Of a stretch of DNA of 64,000 bases, positions 23,855-33,289 are shown one piece after another. A model generated the notes under the pieces. That model did not search any database, was not told the DNA's origin, and saw only the letters and a program-made list of their open reading frames with translations. The stretch's first letter is position 1, and every line of letters starts with the position of its first letter. The position numbers and the translations under genes are program-made. Source of the DNA: JAHQVI01 sp963749875. Its GTDB lineage: Bacteria > Pseudomonadota > Alphaproteobacteria > Rhizobiales > Rhodomicrobiaceae. The stretch covers positions 1,674,001 through 1,738,000 of the forward strand of contig CAVVOX010000002.1 in NCBI GenBank assembly GCA_963749875.1, given 5' to 3'.

Positions 23855-24724
23855 TCATTTCATGCGCCAGGTAACATCGCAACTTCCCTGATCCGACACG
23901 GCCGTCAGTCTCAGCCTTTGGCCGGTCAGTTCTTCAAGCGCCTGCGGCGTGTCGAAGTTGATGAGATAGTAAAGACGTCCGCGCGAGGCACGGGGCTGCC
24001 GGATCGGCACGGGAAGGTCGAAACCCTCTGGGGCTTCGGCGAACAGGTCGAGCCCCGTAGCGCGGTCTCCGAAGGACGTCTTCACAATGAGCGCAGGCTT
24101 ATCGCCCACAATCCGGCGTTTTGCGGCAATCACCTGGTGCGGGCAATAGACGCCGCGCTCCTGCGGCTTGGGAACGTGCTCCAGCGCCGCATGGATGACG
24201 CTGCGATAGGTTGCATCCGTCGTCGGCGGAACCGGAAGCTTAAGGGCGGCTTCGACGGGAACGCAGATATCGGCGCATACGCCATAGCTGATTTGCAGCC
24301 GGAGCTGGACGGATTTGGCGGGATTTTTCGGCGTGATCAGGATCGGCAGGATCACGCGATCCGCGTAGACATAGGAAACGGCGCCATCAGGGCCGGCAAA
24401 ACGCTTCGGCGCCGGCCACAAAACCTCTGCACGTTTCAGATTTTCGGAAGCCGCCCATTCGATTGTGGTCGGCAAGCCGTCGCCCGGCGAGCGCCAATAG
24501 GTCTTCCACCCCTTATCCAAGGAAAATTCGAGCCCGGCCGCAGCGACCAGCCGGCCGCGATAGGGCACGCCGCTTGCGGCAATGAGACGGATCCGCGCGT
24601 GGTCGCCCTCCCGCCAGGGCGAGGCCGGGCCAGCTTCCGCCGCAGCGCAGACGGCCCCGCCGAGCGCAAAAACGGCGCACAAAACCGGGAGAAACAGGCG
24701 CAGCATTGCCGTTACCGCAATCAT
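23855..24724 (-). CDS. DsbD N-terminal-like periplasmic protein
   Basis: An exported 289-residue protein. The N-terminus has a hydrophobic signal (LRLFLPVLCAVFALGGAVCA, cleavage near AAAEA). The body matches the DsbD alpha-domain type seen in proteins annotated protein-disulfide reductase, with SLDKGWKTYWRSPGDGLPT, YADRVILPI and a CxxxC pair in YGVCADICVPVE. There is no membrane DsbD core or thioredoxin domain, so it cannot transfer electrons across the membrane alone. The ATG at 24724 is preferred; the frame is open to 24871. It is divergent from yqgE. Confidence 0.72.
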   Translation of the reverse strand: MIAVTAMLRLFLPVLCAVFALGGAVCAAAEAGPASPWREGDHARIRLIAASGVPYRGRLVAAAGLEFSLDKGWKTYWRSPGDGLPTTIEWAASENLKRAEVLWPAPKRFAGPDGAVSYVYADRVILPILITPKNPAKSVQLRLQISYGVCADICVPVEAALKLPVPPTTDATYRSVIHAALEHVPKPQERGVYCPHQVIAAKRRIVGDKPALIVKTSFGDRATGLDLFAEAPEGFDLPVPIRQPRASRGRLYYLINFDTPQALEELTGQRLRLTAVSDQGSCDVTWRMK

Positions 24725-24929
24725 CAGGACAATCCGTAAGATGGGAAAGACTTTCAGAACCAGCTTAAGGTTCGGTTGCCTACCATGACAAGTTGGCCCT
24801 TTAGAGATCCCTCGCAATTGAGATAATTCGCGGGCCCGGCAAGCCTTGAGGGACGCATGAAACCCCTTCACAGATCCGGCTCATTCCCGCTATTCTAAAA
24901 TTTATGTCTTCAGGTGAAGGACCCTTGGG

Positions 24930-25520
24930 ATGACGACAGCCGACAGCTATCTGGACGGGCAGCTGCTCCTGGCCATGCCGTCCATGAGCGACCCTCGCTT
25001 TCATAAGGCCGTGATTTTCCTGTGCGCCCATTCCGCCGACGGCGCCATGGGAATCGTCGTGAACCAGCGCGCACCGCATATCACATTTACCAAGCTCCTG
25101 CAGCAGCTCGGCATCGTGCCGGGCGCAGACAATTCCAGCATTCGGGTTCCTATCGAAAAGATGCCGGTCCACACGGGCGGCCCGGTGGAAACCGGGCGCG
25201 GCTTCGTGCTGCACACCAAGGACTATTTCTCAAGCGACAGCACTTTGCCGATCGACGACAGCATCTCCTTGACGGCAACGATAGACATCTTACGTGCGAT
25301 CGCGACGGGGACGGGGCCGGACCGTTCGCTGCTTGCGCTCGGCTATGCCGGCTGGGCGCCCGGCCAGCTCGAACAGGAGATCCAGTCGAATGGCTGGCTG
25401 ATCTGTCCGGCCGATCCGGATCTGGTTTTCGATACGACCATCGAAAGCAAATATGATCGCGCCATGGCCAAGCTTGGCATCCATCCGTCTTTTCTGGTTT
25501 CCGACGCCGGCCACGCCTAA
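24930..25520 (+). CDS. yqgE: YqgE/AlgH family protein
   Basis: A conserved 196-residue cytosolic protein of unknown biochemical role, linked in some bacteria to alginate regulation. Family motifs are complete: YLDGQLLLAMPSMSDPRFHKAVIFLCAHSADGAMGIVVN near the start, VHTGGPVETGRGFVLH in the middle and ALGYAGWAPGQLEQEI near the end. The length is normal. The start ATG is the first in frame. It is convergent with the carboxypeptidase gene 20 bases away. Confidence 0.93.
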   Translation: MTTADSYLDGQLLLAMPSMSDPRFHKAVIFLCAHSADGAMGIVVNQRAPHITFTKLLQQLGIVPGADNSSIRVPIEKMPVHTGGPVETGRGFVLHTKDYFSSDSTLPIDDSISLTATIDILRAIATGTGPDRSLLALGYAGWAPGQLEQEIQSNGWLICPADPDLVFDTTIESKYDRAMAKLGIHPSFLVSDAGHA

Positions 25521-25540
25521 CGCATCGGACCGGGGCTGAC

Positions 25541-26467
25541 CTATTTCTTTTTCCGGTGCCGCTTGACCCGGCGCGGCTTGCAGACGACCGGTCTCATATC
25601 GCCCGGCGTGTTATTCAGCGCTGCCTGATCAATCGCCATCTGATCGAGCCTGGTCGAGAACATGGTCTTCCAGACATAGAAGTCGAAGCCGTGCTGGATG
25701 AGATGCGACGCCCGCGCTGTCCGCGCCCGGCTCGATCTTTCGCCAAGCACGACCGCGAGGATGCTCAGATCGCCGCGCTTCGCGCTCGCAACGATATTGA
25801 AGCCGGATGCGCAGATGAAACCCGTTTTCATCCCATCGGCGCCTTCAAAGGTCTTCAGCAGCTTATTATGCGTGCGCAAGGTGCGGTTGCCGATCTTGAA
25901 GGACCGCATGGAGAAGAGATCGGCATGCTCGGGAAATTCCTTCATAATGGTACGTCCGAGAATGGCCATATCCCGCGCGGTCGTGACCTGCTGATCGTCG
26001 GGAAGGCCATTGGCGTTGAAGTAATGCGTCCTCGTCATTCCGAGACGCTTGGCCGTGGCATTCATACGTTCAACGAACGCCGGCTCGCTCCCCCCGACAC
26101 GCTCGGCGAGCATGACCGCCACATCGTTCGCCGATTTCACGATCAGGGCTTTGAGCGCCAGCTCGACGCTGATCTCCGCGCCAACTGGCAGCCCGATCTT
26201 GCTCGGCGGCTGGCTGTGCGCATGTTTGGAGCACGTCACCTTGTCGGCGAGCGACAGCTTGCCATCGCGAAGGGCTTCAAAGGTGATATAGGCGGTCATC
26301 AGCTTGGTGAGCGAGGCCGGATGCCAGACCCGGTCGGCGTCTTCGGCATAGATGACGAGCCCCGATTTCGGCTCGATGACCAGAGCCGGACCGGCCTTGG
26401 CGGAGAGATTTAAGCCGCTTGCGAGAAAGGCCGCAATGGCCGAACACCAGATGCTTTTCACGCTCAT
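25541..26467 (-). CDS. D-alanyl-D-alanine carboxypeptidase (PBP5/6-like)
   Basis: A periplasmic serine peptidase that trims the pentapeptide of peptidoglycan, with a hydrophobic N-terminal export signal. Counted from the open-frame GTG at 26482, the penicillin-binding motifs are S57-LT-K60 (HPASLTK), S117-A-N119 and K219-T-G221. The C-terminal PBP5 stalk is short and ends in a basic tail (KPRRVKRHRKKK). The ATG at 26467 (308 residues) and the GTG at 26482 (313 residues) are both possible starts. It stands alone. Confidence 0.9.
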   Translation of the reverse strand: MSVKSIWCSAIAAFLASGLNLSAKAGPALVIEPKSGLVIYAEDADRVWHPASLTKLMTAYITFEALRDGKLSLADKVTCSKHAHSQPPSKIGLPVGAEISVELALKALIVKSANDVAVMLAERVGGSEPAFVERMNATAKRLGMTRTHYFNANGLPDDQQVTTARDMAILGRTIMKEFPEHADLFSMRSFKIGNRTLRTHNKLLKTFEGADGMKTGFICASGFNIVASAKRGDLSILAVVLGERSSRARTARASHLIQHGFDFYVWKTMFSTRLDQMAIDQAALNNTPGDMRPVVCKPRRVKRHRKKK

Positions 26468-26574
26468 CTTTTGAAATCGCACTCATCGGTTTGACGTGCG
26501 GGAAGCGGGGCGATCCCGCACCCCGAATGCCCCTATACCGCTCGAACGGGTGGTACCATTCAGGCGGCTACATC

Positions 26575-27546
26575 TCAAGAGCCATCAGCCGCCGGCGACG
26601 GCTTGACCTCCTGGGCGGGCCGGGATCGGGCGAGCAGGCGGAAAACGCGCCCGTCAATGGACGCCAGCCCCAGGCCGATCAAGGCCATACCCGCAATGTG
26701 CTGAAGATAAAGGACCTCACCAAGCACGAGGATCCCGAGCAGGATGGCCGTCACGGGCAGGAGAAAGGTGACGAGAAGCACATTCGTCGCGCCGGCCGTG
26801 GCGAGGATGCGGAAATAAAGGAGATAGGCGAGGGCCGTCGAGAGCGAGGCAAGGCCGATCAGGGCCGCGACCGTCTCGGCGCTCGGCATGGGAAGGGTCC
26901 AGGGCTGATCGATGATCAGCATGACCGGCGCGAGCATGGTCGTCGAGGCGGTCATCTGCCCGGCCGATATCGCGAGCGGCTGCAGCCCCATCCTTCGGAA
27001 GCGCCGGGCATAGACGCCCGAGATAGCATAGCAGACGGATGCGCCGACGACTGCGAGTTGAGCGGTGACATTGACGCCCAGGGAGTCCAGGGCGTCGATG
27101 CCCACCATAACGGCTACACCGGTCAGCCCGATGAGCACGCCGATAAAGCGTCCCCAGCTCATCTTCTCATCGCCGGTAAAGTAATGCGCAATGATGACGG
27201 TGAAGAGCGGCGTGGTCGCATTGAGGATCGAGGCCACGCCGGAGGCGATATGGGCCTGGCCCCAGGCGATCAGACTGAACGGGATCACATTGTTGATGAA
27301 GGCCATGCTGAAAAGCGCCTGCCAGGCGCGGCGGCCTTTCGGCATCGGCAGACCCAAAAGGCGAATGACGCAGATGAGGATGATCGCGGCGAGCGCCACG
27401 CGGGCAACGACGACGGTAAAGGTCGGCAGCTCCTTGACCGCAACGCCGACGAAGAAGAACGACCCGCCCCAAAGCACGGACAGCGTGAGCAGCATCCCCC
27501 ATTCGAGCGGACCCATCGCCTGTCTGATCGCAGTATCGGTCTGCAT
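26575..27546 (-). CDS. DMT-family transporter (EamA domains)
   Basis: An inner-membrane carrier of 323 residues with ten hydrophobic segments arranged as two EamA repeats (first about 20-155, second about 165-300). Typical phrases are LWGGSFFFVGVAVKELPTF and ASILNATTPLFTVIIAHY at the end of the first repeat, and GEVLYLQHIAGMALIGLGL at the end of the second. The exported compound cannot be predicted. It stands alone between the carboxypeptidase gene and tRNA-Leu. Confidence 0.9.
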   Translation of the reverse strand: MQTDTAIRQAMGPLEWGMLLTLSVLWGGSFFFVGVAVKELPTFTVVVARVALAAIILICVIRLLGLPMPKGRRAWQALFSMAFINNVIPFSLIAWGQAHIASGVASILNATTPLFTVIIAHYFTGDEKMSWGRFIGVLIGLTGVAVMVGIDALDSLGVNVTAQLAVVGASVCYAISGVYARRFRRMGLQPLAISAGQMTASTTMLAPVMLIIDQPWTLPMPSAETVAALIGLASLSTALAYLLYFRILATAGATNVLLVTFLLPVTAILLGILVLGEVLYLQHIAGMALIGLGLASIDGRVFRLLARSRPAQEVKPSPAADGS

Positions 27547-27792
27547 GCGCGGCTCCTTCAGGCAAATGCATGATCAGGCGATTCATCGGCCCGCCGGTCG
27601 CGATGCGCATCCCGTTCCTTGCCGTGCAATTTCCCGGCTCCGCGGCGCGGGGGCAATTCAGCGCCGGACGAACCGGACGGTCGGCGATCGTAATCGCCCG
27701 GTCAACACGTCAAAGGGTGGTGCAGGTGAAAGGAGAATCCTCGAACCGTAACCCGCGCCATGGGTTGGTGGGCGGCATCGCGCAAACAAAAA

Positions 27793-27879
27793 TGGTGCGG
27801 GCGGTCGGAGTCGAACCGACACTCTGTCACCAGAACCGGATTTTGAGTCCGGCGCGTCTACCAATTCCGCCACGCCCGC
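27793..27879 (-). tRNA. tRNA-Leu (anticodon CAA)
   Basis: On the minus strand the 7-bp acceptor stem GCGGGCG/CGCCCGC closes a class II tRNA with an encoded CCA (27795-27793). The anticodon stem CCGGA/TCCGG holds the loop CTCAAAA, giving anticodon CAA, which reads UUG. The variable arm TTCTGGTGACAGA is long, as expected for Leu, and the T arm contains GGTTCGACTCC. Confidence 0.96.
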
Positions 27880-28173
27880 AAGGTAAAGGCTGAGCCTAGG
27901 CCCAAGCCCCGTGATACCGCGTGAACCTCACCATGAAAAGCTCTTTGTCGCTGCGTCAACCACGTGGGTCTTGACGCCCGGCAGGCGCGCATAGGCTAAT
28001 GCAGGATCGACTTGGACGGAACCGTCCGAAATCTTTATTCGTCGCGCCGGATCCGATCCGGCGCCCAATTCTCTATCCGTTGCGCATTGACGTTGCGGAT
28101 ATGCCAATAGCCCCCGGATCTCCGCTTTGCTCCGTCCGGGGCGACGTCCGTTTCCACCAAATCTGATCTCGCA
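27880..28173. other. Intergenic region with two hairpins
   Basis: No gene is evident. A perfect hairpin with 10-base arms GCGCCGGATC/GATCCGGCGC around one base lies at 28044-28064. A second (CCCCGGA/TCCGGGG) lies at 28112-28141, just downstream of the S4 gene on its strand. Neither has a clear T-run. The tRNA promoter must also lie here. Confidence 0.4.
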
Positions 28174-28479
28174 TTAATCAGCTCTGCCGCTCGTCTCGAC
28201 AGGGGTCAGCTCGACGTAAAGGGTGCGCGCCTCGGCCACCGGTTCCCGGCGCTCGCTGAAGCCGGCAATCTGCAGGACGCGCACACGGCCGAAGACGGCG
28301 GCGGTAATGACATCACCGCATTTGACCAGATGGGCCGGCTTGCGGATCTTCTCGCGGTTGACGCGGAATTTGCCCTTCGCGACGAGTTGAGCAGCGAGCG
28401 AGCGCGTCTTCACGACACGCGCGTGCCAGAGCCATTTGTCAAGACGTTGCGTTTCTCTGAGATCGCCGCAATCCGTCAT
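28174..28479 (-). CDS. S4-domain RNA-binding protein (HslR-like)
   Basis: A 101-residue cytosolic protein with an S4 RNA-binding fold over residues 10-65: RLDKWLWHARVVKTRSLAAQLVAKGKFRVNREKIRKPAHLVKCGD is the standard heat-shock S4 (Hsp15) pattern. Such proteins bind stalled 50S subunits in E. coli. It starts six bases after the helicase stop on the same strand, so the two are probably cotranscribed RNA-metabolism genes. Confidence 0.9.
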   Translation of the reverse strand: MTDCGDLRETQRLDKWLWHARVVKTRSLAAQLVAKGKFRVNREKIRKPAHLVKCGDVITAAVFGRVRVLQIAGFSERREPVAEARTLYVELTPVETSGRAD

Positions 28480-28485
28480 TGCGCC

Positions 28486-31400
28486 TCAGGCTTGATCCTG
28501 CGTTTCACGCGCCATGCGCTCCTTCAGCTCCAGAAGCGCGGCAAAGGGCGAGTCCTTGTCGGGCGCCGCATTCTTCGCGCTGCGTCCGGGCGGCGACGCG
28601 GTCGCCGCGGCGCGGTCGTGGCGCGGCTTGTCGCCGCGGCGGCGATCGGACTTGCGGCGGCCATCGCGATGGGGACGACTCTCGCCCGCCTGCGCGCGAT
28701 CCGGCCTGGCGGTACGATCGTCGGCGCTCGCCGCCTTATCGGTCTTGGGGGCACCGTCGGCCTGGGCCTTACCATCGCGGTGGCCCCGGCGTTGATCCTG
28801 CCTGCGGCGCGACTGACGGCGTTCCTCGCCCTGGACCCGGCGGCGTGGCCGCCAGATTTCCTCAAATTCGGGCTCTGCCGCCGCTGTCGTCCCCGCTGCA
28901 ACAACCTCTTCTGACGGGGGAGCTAGAGCCGTTTCGGCAGCCTCGGCCTCACCCGCGACCGGTTCTGCATTCGCGGCTTCGGGTTGCTCCGTCACCGGCT
29001 CGTCCGATGCGGCGTCCGTCCCTTCCGCAGCTTCGGCCGTCGCCGTCACATCGGCAGGGGATTCTGCCGGCTGCTCTGTATCATCCTCGCCAGGCGTCGG
29101 TTCGGCGACGGATGCCGCCGGTTCCGACAGCTCGGCCACCTCACGCCGCTCCCCATCGCCTTCGACCGCCATCTCGGCCGCTTTCTCATCGCCCACAGTA
29201 GCGGCGGCCTCCGCCGATCCGGCCTCGGGGGCGGGCGCTTCGGCTTTCGGCGGAACGGGGCGGCGTTCCTTGCGGAAACCGAGCGCCGTCAGGACACTGC
29301 CCATCTCGTCCATCGAGCAACCGATGATCGACAGCATTTCGGGCTGGATCCTGAAACCGCCGCGGCCGACCGCGCCGGCCGGCGGATCGGGGCGCTCAGC
29401 GGTCGGCTTCCAGCTCGTCAGCGGACGGATCAGATCGGAGAGCCGCTCCAGCATGTCGATGCGGATGGCGCGCGGGCCACAAACCTGAAATCCGGCGGCG
29501 GCGTAGAAGACCTCCGGCAGGTCCTTATCGACGGGCACCGATGTCAGGCCCTGGCGCGGCGGCTCGGGCAGATTGGCGACGTCGATCCCTGCAGCCGAGC
29601 CATGTCTCAGCGCCCATAGCAGCAGGAGCAGGTCGGCGGCGGCAGGCTTCAACAGAAGCGGGAAATAGATGTTGTAGGCCCCGAACCGCACGCCGAATTT
29701 ACGCAGCTCCGCCCGCGCCTGCTGATCGAGGGCGCGGATCTCCTCCGCCACGCTTTCGCGCCTGAGAATGCCGAAATTTTCGACCAGCCGGAACGCAATG
29801 CCCCTGGCAAGCCCGGTCACATCCTGGGCCTGGGACAGATCGACCAGCGGCTTGAGCCGTGTCTCGATCAGGCCGGCGAGCCATGCCTCGACCCGCCTAA
29901 CGATGCGATCCCGATCCGCGGCGGCGAGATGCTCATCCGCCGTCAGGGCAAAGGCAGGGCGCAGATGATCTTCGCTGGCCTCAAGCCGGCCGATCTCCTG
30001 CCCTTCCCAGCTGACCGTGCCGTTGCGTTCCAATTTGAACGCCGCGTCCTTGGCGTCGCAGAGCCGCCCGGCGCGGTCGCTCAGCTCGACGGCGAGCACT
30101 TTCGCCGCGGCGTGGCGCGCAGCCTTGCCATGCACCCCGGCGGCGGCGGTGTCGGGCGTGAAGCGGAAGCCTTCCAGCTTTCCGACATAATGTTTCTCGA
30201 CGAAGATCTGCCCGCTATTTTCGATATCGGCGTAAAGCGTGTCCTTATCGCGCATGCTCTTCATCAGCACGCTGGTGCGGCGATCGACGAAACGCTGCGT
30301 CAGGAGCTCGTGCAGCGCATCGGACAGGGTGTCCTCGATCGCGCGCGTGCGCTCGCGCCAATGGTCCGCATTGGTAAGCCAGCCTGCGCGGTTGGAAACG
30401 AAGGTCCAGGTCCGGATATGGGCGATACGGTTCGAGAGCGTATCGATATCGCCGTCCGTGCGGTCGGCAAGCGCAACCTGGCCGGCGAACCAGTCCTCCG
30501 AAATCGCCCCGCCGTCGCCCATCAGGTGCTTGTAGATCGTGCCGATCAGCTCGGCGTGACTGGCCGAGGAGATCTTGCGGTAGTCCGGAACCTGGCAAAC
30601 CTCCCACAGCGTCTTGATCGCAGCCGGCGCCTGGGCAATGTCCCGGATTGCAGGATCGGCGCTCAAGCTATCAAGCGCGATCACATCGTCGGCAGCACGG
30701 GCGCGGGTCAGGCGGGCCGCCCTTGGAGTCTCCCGCAGGCTCGCCTTGAGCGCGTCGAGCGAGGAGAAGTCGAGCCTTGAATTGCGCCACTGCAGGATCT
30801 TGACCGGCTCGAACTCATGATTTTCCAGCCGGTTGACCATCTCCGCCAGGAATGGCTCGACCTCGCCGGTCACGCCGAACGTGCCGTCATTCACATGCCG
30901 TCCCGCACGCCCGGCAATCTGGCCGAGCTCGTTCGGCGTCAGATCCCGATGTGCCCGGCCGTCGAATTTGCGCGTCGCGGCGAAGGCGACGTGGTCGAGC
31001 GCAAGATTGAGGCCCATGCCGATCGCATCGGTCGCGACAAGAAAGTCGACATCGCCGGACTGGTAGAGCTCAACCTGCGCATTGCGCGTGCGCGGGCTCA
31101 GGACACCGAGAACGACTGCGGCGCCGCCCCGCTGGCGCCGGATCAGCTCGGCGACAGCATAAACCTCGGCCGCGGAGAAGGCGACAACGGCGGACCGTCG
31201 CGGCAGCCGCGTGATCTTTTTCTGTCCGGCATAGGAGAGCTTGGACAGGCGATGGCGGGTGACGAAATTGGCGCCCGGCAACAGGTCGCGGATCGCGGCT
31301 TCCATCGTGGCCGCGCCGAGCATCAGCGTTTCGCTTTCACCGCGCGCGGTCATGAGGCGCTCGGTGAAGACGTGGCCGCGTTCGGGATCAGCGGCGAGCT

Positions 31401-31725
31401 GGATCTCGTCGATGGCGAGAAAGTCAACATCGATGTCGCGCGGCATCGCCTCGACCGTGCACACCCAGTAGCGCGGATGTTCCGGCTTGATCTTTTCTTC
31501 GCCCGTGATCAGCGCGACATTGGCCTCGCCGGCGCGGGCGGCAACCTTGTCGTACACCTCCCGGGCAAGCAGGCGTAGCGGCAGACCGATCAGGCCGCTT
31601 TCATGGCCCAGCATCCGTTCGATGGCGAGATGCGTCTTGCCGGTGTTGGTCGGCCCCAGAACGGCGATGACAGAATGGCCTGAAGCCGTCCGGCGCGAAG
31701 CGGGGGCGGAAACAATCTCAGTCAT
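28486..31725 (-). CDS. Suv3-like RNA helicase with long charged C-terminal tail
   Basis: A superfamily 2 helicase of 1079 residues. Walker A is GPTNTGKT (24-31), motif II is DEIQ (106-109), and the second RecA-like half shows SAAEVYAVAELIRRQRGG, LVATDAIGMGLNLALDHVAF and the motif VI region GQIAGRAGRH. This order, with DEIQ in place of DEAD/DEAH, is that of the mitochondrial Suv3 family. A Suv3-type C-terminal region follows to about residue 820. The last 250 residues are low complexity: a Glu/Ala/Pro-rich acidic block (about 825-955) and then an Arg/Lys-rich block with short RRR and RRGDKPRHDR repeats, likely to bind RNA. It is cotranscribed with the S4 gene. Confidence 0.9.
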   Translation of the reverse strand: MTEIVSAPASRRTASGHSVIAVLGPTNTGKTHLAIERMLGHESGLIGLPLRLLAREVYDKVAARAGEANVALITGEEKIKPEHPRYWVCTVEAMPRDIDVDFLAIDEIQLAADPERGHVFTERLMTARGESETLMLGAATMEAAIRDLLPGANFVTRHRLSKLSYAGQKKITRLPRRSAVVAFSAAEVYAVAELIRRQRGGAAVVLGVLSPRTRNAQVELYQSGDVDFLVATDAIGMGLNLALDHVAFAATRKFDGRAHRDLTPNELGQIAGRAGRHVNDGTFGVTGEVEPFLAEMVNRLENHEFEPVKILQWRNSRLDFSSLDALKASLRETPRAARLTRARAADDVIALDSLSADPAIRDIAQAPAAIKTLWEVCQVPDYRKISSASHAELIGTIYKHLMGDGGAISEDWFAGQVALADRTDGDIDTLSNRIAHIRTWTFVSNRAGWLTNADHWRERTRAIEDTLSDALHELLTQRFVDRRTSVLMKSMRDKDTLYADIENSGQIFVEKHYVGKLEGFRFTPDTAAAGVHGKAARHAAAKVLAVELSDRAGRLCDAKDAAFKLERNGTVSWEGQEIGRLEASEDHLRPAFALTADEHLAAADRDRIVRRVEAWLAGLIETRLKPLVDLSQAQDVTGLARGIAFRLVENFGILRRESVAEEIRALDQQARAELRKFGVRFGAYNIYFPLLLKPAAADLLLLLWALRHGSAAGIDVANLPEPPRQGLTSVPVDKDLPEVFYAAAGFQVCGPRAIRIDMLERLSDLIRPLTSWKPTAERPDPPAGAVGRGGFRIQPEMLSIIGCSMDEMGSVLTALGFRKERRPVPPKAEAPAPEAGSAEAAATVGDEKAAEMAVEGDGERREVAELSEPAASVAEPTPGEDDTEQPAESPADVTATAEAAEGTDAASDEPVTEQPEAANAEPVAGEAEAAETALAPPSEEVVAAGTTAAAEPEFEEIWRPRRRVQGEERRQSRRRQDQRRGHRDGKAQADGAPKTDKAASADDRTARPDRAQAGESRPHRDGRRKSDRRRGDKPRHDRAAATASPPGRSAKNAAPDKDSPFAALLELKERMARETQDQA

Positions 31726-31980
31726 TACGGCAAGTCCTCAAGGTCGAGCGCTCATCGATGCAATACGCGCAACTGCCGGTTGCTCCTTCCGTATAGAGCA
31801 CAGGCACCGCCCGTTTGGCCAGTCACGAAATCCATCATCCCGGCGTCCCCGCGATTTGCGAAGCGCCGTTCCGATATTGGCTAATTGCTTGCCGCATCGA
31901 GAAAAATTCATGAACAAGAGGTGTACGAATCAGGCAGATGCAATCTATTCTCTGTTTGTTCAAGCCATTGCTCCGCCGCG

Positions 31981-32856
31981 TCAGCGAAGCAATGCGCCTC
32001 GCGATCTGCCGGAGGTGTCCACACGAAAGCTTTTGGAGGTCAAAGAGGCCGTGCCCACCGGCGTCGGGATGTAAACATAGTAGGGCACGTAAAGATCGGC
32101 TTCGCGCAGAGGAATCATCCAGATCTCCATACGCTCATTCTTTGCCGCAAACCTGCTCTCGTCATCGCCGCGCTTATGTCCGGCGATCGGCTTGAACTTC
32201 ACCTTGCAGACATAAGCCGGGCCACGATAGCCGCCATTGGTGCTGACGGTTCGGGTCTTCTTGTAGGTGAGCTGGAGATCGTATCGCGCCTTGCCGTCGA
32301 AGATGGGCAGACGCCGCGTGCAGACCTCTTCCCCGCTCTTGTTGCTTCCGACGTTGGTCAGCATCACGATCGCGCTGAGCGGATCGATGACGTTGCGCAT
32401 ATGCTTTCGGGTGACCGGGACCCGCGCCGATGAACGCTTCTGCGGCGGGCTGACGGCAATGTCTTTGACATTGTTGTTCGAGAACTCGATATCGATCAAC
32501 TCGCGCTTATTGCTCGTCCGGTAGCCGAAACTGTAGGAATAGGGCCGCGGCCGCTTCGCCAGCACCCGCCCCGACGAGGCCGTGTCGCCGCGCCATTCGA
32601 AAAGCAGCCCCGCCAGAACGCTGATCCTGGCCTTGGCCCTCAGACTATATTCATCGCCATCAAGGTCGGACCAAAGCGTGAAATCGCCGATGCCGAAGCC
32701 ATTGAAGCCGATATTGTATTCCGCAACGATCCGCTTTCGGTCTTTGGCCGCAGCGGGCGCCGCCAATGTCCCGCACACCAGCGCAGCGGTCAGAAGGCAA
32801 GCGGGAATGAATTGGAGGGCTTTGCGGGAAACTACGCGAACAGCGTTCATCTTCAA
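31981..32856 (-). CDS. Exported DUF3108 domain protein
   Basis: A 291-residue protein with a signal peptide (PACLLTAALVCGTLAAPAAAK, cleavage near residue 37) and a DUF3108 beta-rich domain: AEYNIGFNGFGIGDFTLWSDLDGDEYSLRAKARISVLAGLLFEWRG at the start and the C-terminal WMIPLREADLYVPYYVYIPTPVGTASL segment. It is probably periplasmic. The function is unknown. It is divergent from rpmB, an order I recall from related genomes. Confidence 0.85.
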   Translation of the reverse strand: MKMNAVRVVSRKALQFIPACLLTAALVCGTLAAPAAAKDRKRIVAEYNIGFNGFGIGDFTLWSDLDGDEYSLRAKARISVLAGLLFEWRGDTASSGRVLAKRPRPYSYSFGYRTSNKRELIDIEFSNNNVKDIAVSPPQKRSSARVPVTRKHMRNVIDPLSAIVMLTNVGSNKSGEEVCTRRLPIFDGKARYDLQLTYKKTRTVSTNGGYRGPAYVCKVKFKPIAGHKRGDDESRFAAKNERMEIWMIPLREADLYVPYYVYIPTPVGTASLTSKSFRVDTSGRSRGALLR

Positions 32857-33289
32857 TCCTCGACCGACCGTAGAGCTGACCGGCCCGCGCAGCCCGGACG
32901 TGGCGGTGCCGGAAACCGGGACGCTGTCGCTCGGCTTATCGGCCAGCTTCCCCGAGGGCGACTATCAAAACCTGTATTTCGAAAATTCGTCAATTGTATG
33001 TTTCGCGTGGGCGGCGGCCGGCGATGCGCGCTGTGTCTTACACGCAATAGGTGCAGTCCGAAAATCGGCACGGCTGGACGCAGACCACCGCGCAAGGCGG
33101 CAATCCGGGAGCCGCGAAAAGCCGGGCTCGGCTTGACGAAATGCCCGGCCGTCTCTATAGATACGGCCAACGTCGGCCCTCGCGCTGCGGTGGGGTCGTA
33201 TTTCCGTGACAATAGGCATTTGACGCGCTCTCCGGACGGGAAACCGCTTCCTCCATTGTCGATGAGCGCCTTACAAGCTGGAGATCGCC
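32857..33289. other. Intergenic region upstream of rpmB with a near-perfect palindrome
   Basis: Open frames exist on both strands, but none resembles a known protein or has a ribosome-binding site. A 22-base palindrome with one mismatched pair lies at 33147-33168 (outer arms GGCCGT/ACGGCC, centre TCTATAGA). It could be an operator or an RNA structure in the rpmB leader. An AGCTGGAG box precedes rpmB. Confidence 0.45.

Noticed and set aside
32857..33136. A plus-strand frame reading LTGPRSPDVAVPETGTLSLGL upstream of rpmB
   Set aside because: It looks protein-like for 30 residues, but it begins antisense to the DUF3108 gene, has no start signal and matches nothing I know.
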